The translations under genes and the position numbers were made by a program. From positions 1-64,000 of the forward strand of contig NZ_PYXG01000003.1 in assembly GCF_003043945.1 (NCBI RefSeq): 64,000 nt of DNA, given 5' to 3'. This document shows, in pieces, positions 25,480 to 32,956 of this stretch (its first letter is position 1; each line of letters opens with the position of its first letter). A model generated the notes under the pieces. That model ran no database searches. It was not told the DNA's origin and worked only from the letters and a program-made list of their open reading frames with translations. This DNA is from Prevotella sp. oral taxon 376 (GTDB lineage Bacteria; Bacteroidota; Bacteroidia; Bacteroidales; Bacteroidaceae).

Positions 25480-26169
25480 TCAAGGACTGCCACGACCTCT
25501 GATTCTGTCAATCAGGTATCGGTTAATGTCCCGATGGACAAAGCCACGGTCCACCTTGAACCTTGCCCCGAACTGCTCTTCCCAATAATCACAGCTTATA
25601 TCATCAGGGAAAAGGACCACCCGCTTGCCAGCCAGTTTACTCATCATGTTATTGGTGAGATTGTAGCCTTCTCCAACCGCCAACCAGTCAACGGCCGATT
25701 CCGCCAGCGTACCCAGCAAGGCTGTCTTTTCCTCCTGCACAATGGCGACAGGCTTGTTTGAAAGCAGATGCTCGCCAAAGAAGACCTCATCGTCCGTGTA
25801 ATAGTCGAAGCAGTACCAGCTATAAAGATGTTCCACCAAGGGCTCTCTTTGCAGGATTGCCCCACTGTCCGTATCAAAGTACTGCACACTTCCTCCTACG
25901 ACCTTGTTGTTCCGATTTATCCGAGGCAACACCGTGCCACAGTGTCCGTTCACCAGTTTGGTGACGGCACCCAAATGAAATCCCATCATCAAGCGATCAA
26001 TGCCCGACAACAGTTTGGAATCATAACCAGCCATCTTATCCAGATAATCCGTAAGGGAAGAATAATGGCATCCTATACCCAGTTTAGGAATGTCTATCAA
26101 TATCCGATCATTGGGCGCAGCCTTGGCCGCCGATATTCTCTTCAAATCCTGATTTTCCATATTTTCCAT
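25480..26169 (-). CDS. Toprim-like mobile-element replication protein (DUF6371-like)
   Basis: About 229 residues from the ATG at 26169; an upstream ATG at 26199 lies inside a repeat array and is less likely. The central part resembles a DUF6371/toprim domain: R-E-P-L-V-E-H-L-Y-S-W-Y-C-F-D, F-F-G-E-H-L-L, V-A-I-V-Q-E-E-K-T-A-L-L (catalytic Glu position) and V-V-L-F-P-D-D-I-S-C-D (acidic toprim D-x-D position). Such proteins replace a primase in Bacteroidetes mobilizable elements. It sits between the RepA-like ATPase and the MobV relaxase. Confidence 0.65.
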   Translation of the reverse strand: MENMENQDLKRISAAKAAPNDRILIDIPKLGIGCHYSSLTDYLDKMAGYDSKLLSGIDRLMMGFHLGAVTKLVNGHCGTVLPRINRNNKVVGGSVQYFDTDSGAILQREPLVEHLYSWYCFDYYTDDEVFFGEHLLSNKPVAIVQEEKTALLGTLAESAVDWLAVGEGYNLTNNMMSKLAGKRVVLFPDDISCDYWEEQFGARFKVDRGFVHRDINRYLIDRIRGRGSP

Positions 26170-26173
26170 GTGT

Positions 26174-26227
26174 TTTATGCAGTTTATGCACTTATGCATA
26201 TTGCATAAAGTGAATAAAGTGCATAAA
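26174..26227. repeat. Six-unit convergent iteron-like array
   Basis: TTTATGCA at 26174-26181 and 26183-26190, and TTATGCA at 26192-26198, face the reverse units TGCATAAA at 26202-26209, TGAATAAA at 26211-26218 and TGCATAAA at 26220-26227. All have a 9-bp period and meet at a central dyad. The array fills the space between the RepA-like ATPase stop (26228) and the toprim gene start, as expected for an origin or an operator of the replication genes. Confidence 0.7.
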
Positions 26228-27202
26228 TCAGCTGTTCAGAAGCCTTGATACCTTACTCTGGGTGATACCGCATTCCCTGGCTATGTCCTGCTGCTTCATG
26301 CCCTGTGAGGACAATTCCTTGACTTTCGCTTTCAGTTCCTCACGCCCGCTGGCACTTGCCGTTTCCAGATGGACGGCTTCCGTGTCATAGCCTCGGAAAG
26401 TAAAGCACAGATTGCCATCGCCGTTCTTGGTCCGCTCGTATAAAGCCACATTATCCGCATCGAGTACCACTTCACCATTGCGCCACTTGCACTGCTTCAC
26501 ATAGACCATAGACTTGTCACGGCTTGACTGCCCCAGTCCCACGGCATCGTCTATGAGCTGATTGAGTTTGGCGGAACCCTGTATGGCCGATAGGGAAAGA
26601 GGCACGGAGCCGGAGAACATTTTGGGTACATGGTTGAGGATGACCAGCGTCCAGTTATATTTCCGTTTCAAGGCATTTAAAGAAGCCATGAGCGAACCGG
26701 CGTCGGAGCTCTTGTCGAGCGACTGGCTGAGGGCGGTGATGTTATCGATGAACACCACCTCCGCCATATTCGTCACGGCTGCCGCCTCTATCCCCTTCAG
26801 CACATCGCCAGCTGGAGCTTCCATGTCCATCTCCGCACGGAAGAAGGTGGGAGGAAAATTCGGAGACTCGTAGCGGAGGGCCAGCTGTCGCAGTGTCATC
26901 TCGAAGTCAGCGTACAGCACCCGCTTCCCCCTTGCCGCAATATCCCTTGCCACCTGCATGGCGAAGATGGTCTTGCCGATGCCCGACTGTCCGAAGATGA
27001 TGCAAAGGTCACCTTCGAGGACAATATTGGGATATAGGACGACGACAGGAGGCAGCGACTTGCCCCTCCTTACGCAGTCATTCATGGAAGACACATGGAA
27101 ACCACCTGCGTCAACGGCTCCCTGTTCCTGCAACTCATGAAAGGAAGACAGGATGTAGTCTGTTTCAGGCGGTTTGGGAATCGTCTTGATCAGTTTATCC
27201 AT
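26228..27202 (-). CDS. RepA-like AAA/RecA-fold ATPase
   Basis: 324 residues. Walker A is I-I-F-G-Q-S-G-I-G-K-T at about 70-80, and Walker B is V-V-F-I-D-N-I-T near 150; V-I-L-N-H-V-P resembles the sensor strand of hexameric RepA/DnaB-type helicases. The last 30 residues form a helix-turn-helix (Q-D-I-A-R-E-C-G-I-T-Q-S-K-V-S-R-L-L). A helicase or initiator role for element replication is likely; the convergent iteron array begins at its stop codon. Confidence 0.82.
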   Translation of the reverse strand: MDKLIKTIPKPPETDYILSSFHELQEQGAVDAGGFHVSSMNDCVRRGKSLPPVVVLYPNIVLEGDLCIIFGQSGIGKTIFAMQVARDIAARGKRVLYADFEMTLRQLALRYESPNFPPTFFRAEMDMEAPAGDVLKGIEAAAVTNMAEVVFIDNITALSQSLDKSSDAGSLMASLNALKRKYNWTLVILNHVPKMFSGSVPLSLSAIQGSAKLNQLIDDAVGLGQSSRDKSMVYVKQCKWRNGEVVLDADNVALYERTKNGDGNLCFTFRGYDTEAVHLETASASGREELKAKVKELSSQGMKQQDIARECGITQSKVSRLLNS

Positions 27203-27211
27203 AGCGTTGCT

Positions 27212-27508
27212 CTATTGATTGCTCGTATTGGCTGGGAGCCCATTGGAAATCAAGGCGTCCACTTCCTGCTTGGAATACAGGTTGCGCCTGCCAATCTTAT
27301 GCACATGTATCTCCCCACGCTTCTCCATCCGCCAGAGTGTGGTATAGGTGATATGCAGGCGTGCGCACAGCTCGTCGCGGGTTAAATACTCGGTGGATTC
27401 TACCAGAGCTGTTTCTTTCAGCAGATTCTTGCCCACCATTGTCTCTAATACTTCTGCAATGACCTCTTTGAGGTCTTCCTTTTGCAGCATAATGAAATTA
27501 CCTTTCAT
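27212..27508 (-). CDS. Excisionase-like helix-turn-helix protein
   Basis: 98 residues. The winged-helix part reads L-T-R-D-E-L-C-A-R-L-H-I-T-Y-T-T-L-W-R-M-E-K-R-G-E-I followed by K-I-G-R-R-N-L-Y-S, as in excisionase/MerR-like proteins of Bacteroidetes elements. A second start at 27490 is possible. It heads the replication/mobilization gene string and lies nine bases before the ATPase gene, so it may control both excision and that operon. Confidence 0.8.
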   Translation of the reverse strand: MKGNFIMLQKEDLKEVIAEVLETMVGKNLLKETALVESTEYLTRDELCARLHITYTTLWRMEKRGEIHVHKIGRRNLYSKQEVDALISNGLPANTSNQ

Positions 27509-27725
27509 ATCATGAAATTTAAAAATGATGCTGCAAATGTCGTAAGTGGGAAAGTGGCTACAAGTGGCACCTAAATATTTTTATGATTACAGGTAAAATT
27601 TGATAGTAAGACATTGATAATCAATGATTTGGTTTTAAAAATATTTTAGTAGAATTCTGTTGATTTATCAAAGGTGGGAATAAGTGGGCGTGTTTGGGAA
27701 TCACATGGTATCGTATGAAACGCAC

Positions 27726-27760
27726 AAATAGCGTATTTCCGAAGTGGAGATACGCTATTT
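27726..27760 (-). terminator. Hairpin after the AlbA operon
   Basis: AAATAGCGTATTTCC (27726-27740) pairs with GGAGATACGCTATTT (27746-27760) with one mismatch and a 5-base loop. It lies 27 bases past the stop of the minus-strand gene at 27787. No long T-run follows, so the terminator role is likely but not certain. The rest of the 27509-27786 gap shows nothing else. Confidence 0.6.
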
Positions 27761-27786
27761 GAGTATAGGATAGATATAGAAAATTG

Positions 27787-28683
27787 TCATGTACGACTAT
27801 ATTTCCTGAAAATATGCCCAATCTGTTCCATCTTTTTATGGTACGCTTCCGTCACGCTATCGCTCCCTTTGTACTTCTTGTTAATATTTTCAACTTTATA
27901 GCCACATTCTTTGGCTATATCTTTGAGCCAAGTGGCACGAATATCCTCGGGCAACAAGAGAGATAGATCATGCAGAATTTTATACATGAGCATTTTCTTC
28001 TGCGAACATGCGGCGAGGTGACTTGTATGCAATTTGCGGGTAATGATACTTTTGAACTCATCTGCTGAGGTTAAATCTTTGAATATTTCTCCGTTGAATC
28101 TCTTATAAAGTTCTTCTAACAAGCCATCAGGGAAATGATAATCATCTTCTGCTTTAGGTACAATTGGTGATAGTTTGTTCGCTTTTTCTTTTGGCTGGTC
28201 TTTATGTTCCATTACCATTTGTCCATTACAACTTTCTTTCTCAGCAACATAAAATAATGTACCCTCACGCCGCCCAAGGTTAATTGTATATCTGCGGAAC
28301 ATATCTAAGTCCCATTCACCACGCTCCAAATCGTCTGACGAATTCAATTTTACACTCCACTGAGCAAAGTTCGTATGCTCAAAGGGATGGTCAAGGTCAT
28401 ATCTGCGACAGTAATTATAGGCAGATGTGAAACCATTCACGTACCAGCGACTTACTTGTGAGCTTAGTAAGTCAGCTTCTTTGTTTCCTGTGGATTCAGA
28501 GTGCCTATCAAAGATGAGCTGTAATAGAGCCAGTGCATTGGTGGTAATCATGGCTTGCCTCGGTTCCTTATCCCATGTGGCAACATAGAGAGAATATCCA
28601 TCAACAGTTTTGGAACTGAATTCTTGGTAATCACCCTTAAACCATGGAAGGATTTTCTCCTGAAAGAAATCGTATAGTGTCAT
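27787..28683 (-). CDS. Unrecognised protein coupled to the AlbA gene
   Basis: 298 residues; no known family is recognised. It is mostly predicted helical, with no signal peptide or membrane segment. It opens M-T-L-Y-D-F-F-Q-E-K-I-L-P-W-F-K and has a charged linker around 155-185. The ATG shares its A with the stop of the AlbA gene (TAATG), so the two are translationally coupled. Its C-terminal half (L-E-E-L-Y-K-R-F-N-G ... W-L-K-D-I-A-K-E-C-G-Y) resembles the helical tails of other Bacteroidetes mobile-element proteins. A partner or effector of the AlbA protein is inferred from coupling only. Confidence 0.7.
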   Translation of the reverse strand: MTLYDFFQEKILPWFKGDYQEFSSKTVDGYSLYVATWDKEPRQAMITTNALALLQLIFDRHSESTGNKEADLLSSQVSRWYVNGFTSAYNYCRRYDLDHPFEHTNFAQWSVKLNSSDDLERGEWDLDMFRRYTINLGRREGTLFYVAEKESCNGQMVMEHKDQPKEKANKLSPIVPKAEDDYHFPDGLLEELYKRFNGEIFKDLTSADEFKSIITRKLHTSHLAACSQKKMLMYKILHDLSLLLPEDIRATWLKDIAKECGYKVENINKKYKGSDSVTEAYHKKMEQIGHIFRKYSRT

Positions 28684-30281
28684 TATATTGCTTTATAGGT
28701 TCGGTTCTTATTACTTCCACACGCTTCAATTCGCCCTTGCTCAACCAAGGTACTGAGATAATAACGAGATTGCGATGACTTCAATCCAAATACTTGCATT
28801 ATATCTGAAGTCTTAACTTCTCCATTCTTCGCAATATAATTCAATATCACCTGTATTTTATCGCCGGTGTTATCGCCAGTTTCTGATTTTATCGCCGGTT
28901 CATTAGGCGTTTTATCGCCGGAACTTGTCTTTACCGCCGGTTTATCGCCAGTTTCTGCGTTTATCGCCGTATTGTCATGGTCTTTACCGCCAGCTAACTC
29001 ATTTCCCATCATATCATCGGAAGCCTTTTCAAACAACACTTCCGAAAGATTTTTGCAATGTAGTCTCAAAATGGTTCGGTCTGGGTTGTGCGTGTCTTCC
29101 CACGTCGGCTGTTCACCGTATGCCGATTTCCAGCCATCGATGATAGTTGGGATGCCACTACCAGCACGTTCTCCAAGGTCGATGAGGGCGAACATCTTAA
29201 AGAGAATTGCATTGCGAGGGTCGGAAACGCCACCACTCATGGCCTCTTTCATACCTATTCGGAAATCACCCGGGTTCTCGAAGGTGTAACCATCAGGATA
29301 TTTCTTGATGACCACCCCACGTCTGCCATAATAGTCGGCATTAACCAACGTGTTCAATAATGCTTCGCGCACGGCCTTATGAAGTGGGGTGTCATCCACT
29401 CGCATCATTCCCTCCAACTTGAAAGGACGAGGAAGGTCGTGGCTAAGTTTGTTAGCAACGGCAAAGAAGAAATCGAATACGTTGCCACTCCATTCGCCCG
29501 TTGAAGAAGCCAGTCTGTCCACCCAACGGATGCTCGGATCTCGATGGTCTTGATAGTCGAGGAAATATTGAGGATATTCTGAGAGAATCTCGTTTTCATA
29601 CCCAAACATCAATAATCCTGCCGTTGTAGGATAAAACTTACCTTCATCAGCATCGTAACCAATGGCTCCTATTTTACCAAGAAATTCTTCATCATCCAGT
29701 TTTGACCAAACGTGATTGATGTGAGAAATATTGAAAATATTCCGATAGCTATGCACTGTGTCCATGCAGAACACTTTCATATCGCGGTGTTTGAGCAATT
29801 TACGATCTTGGGTCAGTTGATAAGCATCCCGATACATGGCCGATACCTCCTCGTGAGAGCAATGGTAATCGCCTTCACCGTTGCGCCGGTATGAGCCAGA
29901 CATCGGGTCTTGACCGACATAGACAGGACGAAGGTATCGGTCTGCACGAGGTACACGAATAGAGATTACTTTCTTGCCTTCGTAATCTTCTACCGTCACA
30001 TCTTTTTCAACAAGAAGATTAACATTGATTTTCTGGCGGTTGTTGACCATATTCCAAAAATCCTTCAGCATCTGGTCGGCATTCTGCACACCCGACACTT
30101 CAAAAGAGCCATCTTTCTTTTCATCAACACCAAGCAATATAATACCACCATCGGTATTAGCAAAAGAAGAATATGTCTCCCACATCGAGTTAGGGATGCC
30201 TCCCTTTGCCTTCTTAGCCTCCAGTCGATTTCCTTCCCTGTATGAACTGATTTCTTGTATATTATAAAGGTTCTCTTCCAT
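28683..30281 (-). CDS. AlbA_2 (Schlafen-like) ATP-binding regulator
   Basis: 532 residues. The AlbA_2 domain is N-terminal (R-E-G-N-R-L-E-A-K-K-A, then S-S-F-A-N-T-D-G-G-I-I-L-L-G-V). A GHKL-type ATP-binding part follows around 295 (A-V-R-E-A-L-L-N-T-L-V-N-A-D-Y) with E-N-P-G-D-F and G-E-R-A-G-S-G-I. A linker at about 430-475 repeats short G-D-K units, and the C-terminus is a winged helix (S-D-I-M-Q-V-F-G-L-K-S-S-Q-S-R-Y-Y-L). Such proteins are usually annotated as regulators and are frequent near defence genes. It lies next to the integrase with an unknown coupled gene downstream. Confidence 0.85.
   Translation of the reverse strand: MEENLYNIQEISSYREGNRLEAKKAKGGIPNSMWETYSSFANTDGGIILLGVDEKKDGSFEVSGVQNADQMLKDFWNMVNNRQKINVNLLVEKDVTVEDYEGKKVISIRVPRADRYLRPVYVGQDPMSGSYRRNGEGDYHCSHEEVSAMYRDAYQLTQDRKLLKHRDMKVFCMDTVHSYRNIFNISHINHVWSKLDDEEFLGKIGAIGYDADEGKFYPTTAGLLMFGYENEILSEYPQYFLDYQDHRDPSIRWVDRLASSTGEWSGNVFDFFFAVANKLSHDLPRPFKLEGMMRVDDTPLHKAVREALLNTLVNADYYGRRGVVIKKYPDGYTFENPGDFRIGMKEAMSGGVSDPRNAILFKMFALIDLGERAGSGIPTIIDGWKSAYGEQPTWEDTHNPDRTILRLHCKNLSEVLFEKASDDMMGNELAGGKDHDNTAINAETGDKPAVKTSSGDKTPNEPAIKSETGDNTGDKIQVILNYIAKNGEVKTSDIMQVFGLKSSQSRYYLSTLVEQGRIEACGSNKNRTYKAI
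28856..28990 (-). repeat. Degenerate tandem repeats coding a Gly-Asp-Lys linker
   Basis: Copies of TTTATCGCCGGTT and variants recur across this stretch of the AlbA gene, encoding repeated G-D-K units between the ATP-binding domain and the winged helix. The units have varied spacing, so copy-number change could lengthen or shorten the linker in frame or shift it. Confidence 0.6.
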
Positions 30282-30376
30282 CTTTTTTCTTCTTAATGCT
30301 TACAAATATATAGATTATCTAAAGAACTCGCAACTTTTAAAAGTCTTATTTCCACTTCCACTGATAATAAAATTAT

Positions 30377-31852
30377 TTATAACGAAGCCAACAGTTGCTT
30401 ACGCTCTTCATCGGTCATATTTTTAAGTAGGGCGAGAAGTGCCTCTTTGCCATCTTGTTTCTTATCATTCAGTAAATACCAGTTATATTCCAGCATTTTC
30501 CCCAATGGATAGGCTCCTATATAATTTGAAGTTATATCACCATTTCCACAATGTCCCATACTGTCACTGATATACTTATAAGGCACCGATCCCGAATTGT
30601 TTAGGTTAGTAGCAAAGCTATGCCTTGCCCATGTCGCAGTGGGGCACTGCTCCATGCCAAGAAGTTGTGCAATCTTTGCCATGTGTTCGCGAATATATCG
30701 GTTATATCTTTGAATTACCCACACTTCCTTTTCGGGGGTAATGAATTCGCTCATGATAGGAAAAACTCGCTTACCTTGTTCGGGCTTATTTCCGTATTTA
30801 TCAATAATCTTTTGTAATTCGGGCGTGACAGGGAAAATAACTTCACTTGCACTTTCGTTCCTGTCCCTTGTCTTGTGGCGCAGGAAACGGAGCTGTTTGC
30901 CATGTGTAGCAAAGTACCAGCCATCATAGGTCAGGCGTAATGTATCAGCTAAGTTTTGACCATCGCCTAAATACATAAATAGGAACAGCCCTAAATCACG
31001 AAAGATGGCATACTTCTCCCTGGGCAGGAACAACTCCTTCCCATCAGCGTCTACTGCTTTATCAGCTTCCCAAAAGTTGTAGAGCTTGCGCATCGTAGCC
31101 ACGTCAAGGAATTCATGCTTGCGACTGCATACTTTGTTATAGCCTGTATCTTTGAACATTTCCTTTGTATTGCCGTTAATTAGCCCTCGTTCTATGGCTA
31201 TATTGACAATTGTGCGGAAAGTACGTAGGTCAATTGCTATGGTTGTAGCGCTCAACCCACCTTTCTTCATAGTTCTCACCCAACGTTGGACGAAGTTTTT
31301 ATCAATATCTGTCAAGGCAACGCTTTCACCCATATCTTTTATAAAACGACTTTTTACGTCCCCACTACAACGAGCGGAACCAACCTTGCCTTCCTCCCGC
31401 TTTGTTTGTAGATATTTGTCCCAAATCGAATAAATAGTACAAGTATCGTCTCGTTTCCCTTGAAACCTATCTTTCAACCTTCGCAGAGAGAAGTTACCCT
31501 CAGCAATCAGTTGGTTTGTCATCAGTTCAACACCAGCTAATAGTTCTTTCAGATCATTGCGTTCTGTTTGCTGCACACGCCTTCCCGATTTCTCATAATC
31601 GCATAGGCCCACCCAATCGGACATGGTGTATTTAACTCCCAATCTGAGAAACACCTTTTGGCTGTCATAACTTACACGCACGGCAACAGGAAGCTCTTGG
31701 CTGTAATCTTCAGCCGCTTTACGAATGTCAAGCGTCAGAGACCCGAACACACTACCGTTTGACGAAGTGAATTTTGCAAGACACTTATCTCCTCTTGAAC
31801 CTGCCTTTGACGCAATTTTCTTGCTTTTAGTGACCTTAATAACCGTCTCCAT
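30377..31852 (-). CDS. Tyrosine recombinase (integrase) of the element
   Basis: 491 residues: N-terminal arm-binding domain, a SAM-like core-binding domain (about 140-225), then the catalytic domain. R410 in T-W-A-R-H-S-F-A-T, H434 in M-G-H and the nucleophile Y444 in S-N-Y-I are present, with K327 in the beta-hairpin. The first catalytic Arg is not obvious; the region reads G-D-G-Q-N-L-A-D-T-L-R-L (295-306), as in IntDOT-type enzymes that also lack it. It catalyses integration at tRNA-Met and excision. It lies 176 bases from attR. Confidence 0.9.
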   Translation of the reverse strand: METVIKVTKSKKIASKAGSRGDKCLAKFTSSNGSVFGSLTLDIRKAAEDYSQELPVAVRVSYDSQKVFLRLGVKYTMSDWVGLCDYEKSGRRVQQTERNDLKELLAGVELMTNQLIAEGNFSLRRLKDRFQGKRDDTCTIYSIWDKYLQTKREEGKVGSARCSGDVKSRFIKDMGESVALTDIDKNFVQRWVRTMKKGGLSATTIAIDLRTFRTIVNIAIERGLINGNTKEMFKDTGYNKVCSRKHEFLDVATMRKLYNFWEADKAVDADGKELFLPREKYAIFRDLGLFLFMYLGDGQNLADTLRLTYDGWYFATHGKQLRFLRHKTRDRNESASEVIFPVTPELQKIIDKYGNKPEQGKRVFPIMSEFITPEKEVWVIQRYNRYIREHMAKIAQLLGMEQCPTATWARHSFATNLNNSGSVPYKYISDSMGHCGNGDITSNYIGAYPLGKMLEYNWYLLNDKKQDGKEALLALLKNMTDEERKQLLASL

Positions 31853-31895
31853 GCTTGAAATATCCTTTGTTTACTGTGGTTTTAGTACGAAATAG

Positions 31896-31915
31896 GGTGA
31901 CCTTCAGGTGACCTT
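31896..31915. promoter_or_regulatory. Right arm-type integrase-binding repeats (candidate)
   Basis: GGTGACCTTCA is followed by GGTGACCTTA with an 11-bp period, 114 bases inside attR and upstream of the integrase gene. It matches the pair at 17739-17760 in sequence, period and orientation. Confidence 0.65.
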
Positions 31916-32028
31916 ACGACGTGCAAACTGCTGCAAATTTAAGGAATTTCGTGAAAAGTACAAAATGTGTAACTGCTTTATTTACTGCATTTTAATATTA
32001 TTTGTTATTTCATGAAATACAGGTCAAT

Positions 32029-32063
32029 CAGACTCATAATCTGGAGGTCCCTGGTTCAAGCCC
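32029..32063 (+). repeat. attR core, 35-bp direct repeat
   Basis: An exact copy of the tRNA-Met segment at 17642-17676. The following bases read TAC where the tRNA has AGG, then CTGGTCCA again matches. This copy therefore cannot form the T-stem and is not a functional tRNA. Confidence 0.9.
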
Positions 32064-32085
32064 TACCTGGTCCACATTGAAAGTC

Positions 32086-32118
32086 AAAGAGTTGCAATAA
32101 GTAACTCTTTTTTTATTT
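32086..32118 (+). terminator. Terminator just past attR
   Basis: AAAGAGTT (32086-32093) pairs with AACTCTTT (32103-32110), followed by TTTTATTT. It is probably the original chromosomal terminator of the tRNA gene, now separated from it by the element. Confidence 0.7.
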
Positions 32119-32462
32119 GCCTTTCATAAACGAGAGACCTCAAGCAGATGAAACTGTAGAATTTCATAGGATCATATTGGATTTCCTACTGACCCATAAT
32201 TCTATGGCGACTGCATGGATCGAATGATTTTTGTTCTTCTCCAGTTTTATATTCATCGTGTATTACATCTTCTCTTACTCTTGTAGGATATTCCTTGTCC
32301 ACAATCCGCTTGATAATATTTCTATTGGAATTCCTATAATGAAGATACACGGCAGGAACAGAGAAGTCGAGGCGGAACAAGGCGTCGTCTGGCCATGGAT
32401 TAGCTGATTTCCTAATTGGATAAATTTCTGGAACGCGGCATGGCGGTTTGGAAAAAATCTCT
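32119..32462. other. Non-coding stretch between attR and bcp, possible gene remnant
   Basis: No supported gene. A minus-strand frame stays open from about 32460 to a stop at 32186 (roughly 90 codons, with N-P-W-P-D-D-A-L-F-R-L-D-F-S-V-P-A), but it lacks a convincing start and overlaps the bcp promoter. It may be a decayed fragment left by element traffic. Confidence 0.3.
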
Positions 32463-32470
32463 TATCTTTG
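32463..32470 (+). promoter_or_regulatory. -7 box of bcp-yaaA
   Basis: TATCTTTG lies 33 bases before the bcp ATG. The expected -33 TTTG is not at the standard spacing; a TTTG lies closer, at 32447-32450. Confidence 0.5.
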
Positions 32471-32503
32471 TCGGGAGATAGCAAACATCAAAACAGACAG
32501 AAT

Positions 32504-32956
32504 ATGAAACAAGTGGGAGACAGACTGCCGGAAATCCTCGGCAGGGATCAGGACGGTAATGAGATTAAGTTGAGCGATTTCGCGGGGCACAAGCTCGTGC
32601 TTTATATTTACCCCAAGGACTCGACTCCGGGATGCACGAATGAGTCCTGCAATCTGCGCGACAACTATCATCGCTTCCTCGCGAAGGGCTATGCCATTGT
32701 CGGGGCAAGCGTGCAGGACGAGAAGTCGCACAGGAAATTCATCGAGAAATACCAACTGCCGTTCCCGCTGATAGCAGATACGGAGAAGCGGCTCGTTACC
32801 GAGCTTGGGGTCTACGGGGAGAAGAAGATGTACGGACGGACAACGATGGGCACATTCCGCACGACCTTTGTCGTCAATGAGGAAGGTATCATCGAGCGCA
32901 TCCTGGGACCGAAGGACATCAAGGTGAAGGAACACGCTGAGCAGATTCTCGGATAG
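32504..32956 (+). CDS. bcp: Thioredoxin-dependent thiol peroxidase (Bcp/PrxQ)
   Basis: 150 residues from the ATG at 32504; upstream frame lies in the promoter. The peroxiredoxin motif is Y-P-K-D-S-T-P-G-C-T-N-E-S-C with peroxidatic Cys44 and resolving Cys49, the atypical 2-Cys BCP pattern. It reduces hydrogen peroxide and organic hydroperoxides in the cytoplasm using thioredoxin. Its stop touches the ATG of yaaA with no gap, so the two form an operon for peroxide defence. Confidence 0.93.
   Translation: MKQVGDRLPEILGRDQDGNEIKLSDFAGHKLVLYIYPKDSTPGCTNESCNLRDNYHRFLAKGYAIVGASVQDEKSHRKFIEKYQLPFPLIADTEKRLVTELGVYGEKKMYGRTTMGTFRTTFVVNEEGIIERILGPKDIKVKEHAEQILG

Larger units (their letters stand above)
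17642..32063. mobile_element. 14.4-kb integrative mobilizable element carrying type III RM and AbiTii
   Basis: It is bounded by 35-bp direct repeats in and after a tRNA-Met gene, with paired 11-bp arm-type repeats just inside both ends. All its genes are on the minus strand. Order from the right: tyrosine recombinase, AlbA regulator, unknown partner, HTH, RepA-like ATPase, toprim protein, MobV relaxase, HTH, type III Res, Mod, AbiTii. It has mobilization but no conjugation-pore genes, so it needs a helper element. Most of its non-transfer content is defence-related. Confidence 0.88.

Noticed and set aside
32186..32380. Short minus-strand gene between attR and bcp
   Set aside because: It starts with TTG, shows no recognisable family and abuts the bcp promoter; kept only as a possible remnant.
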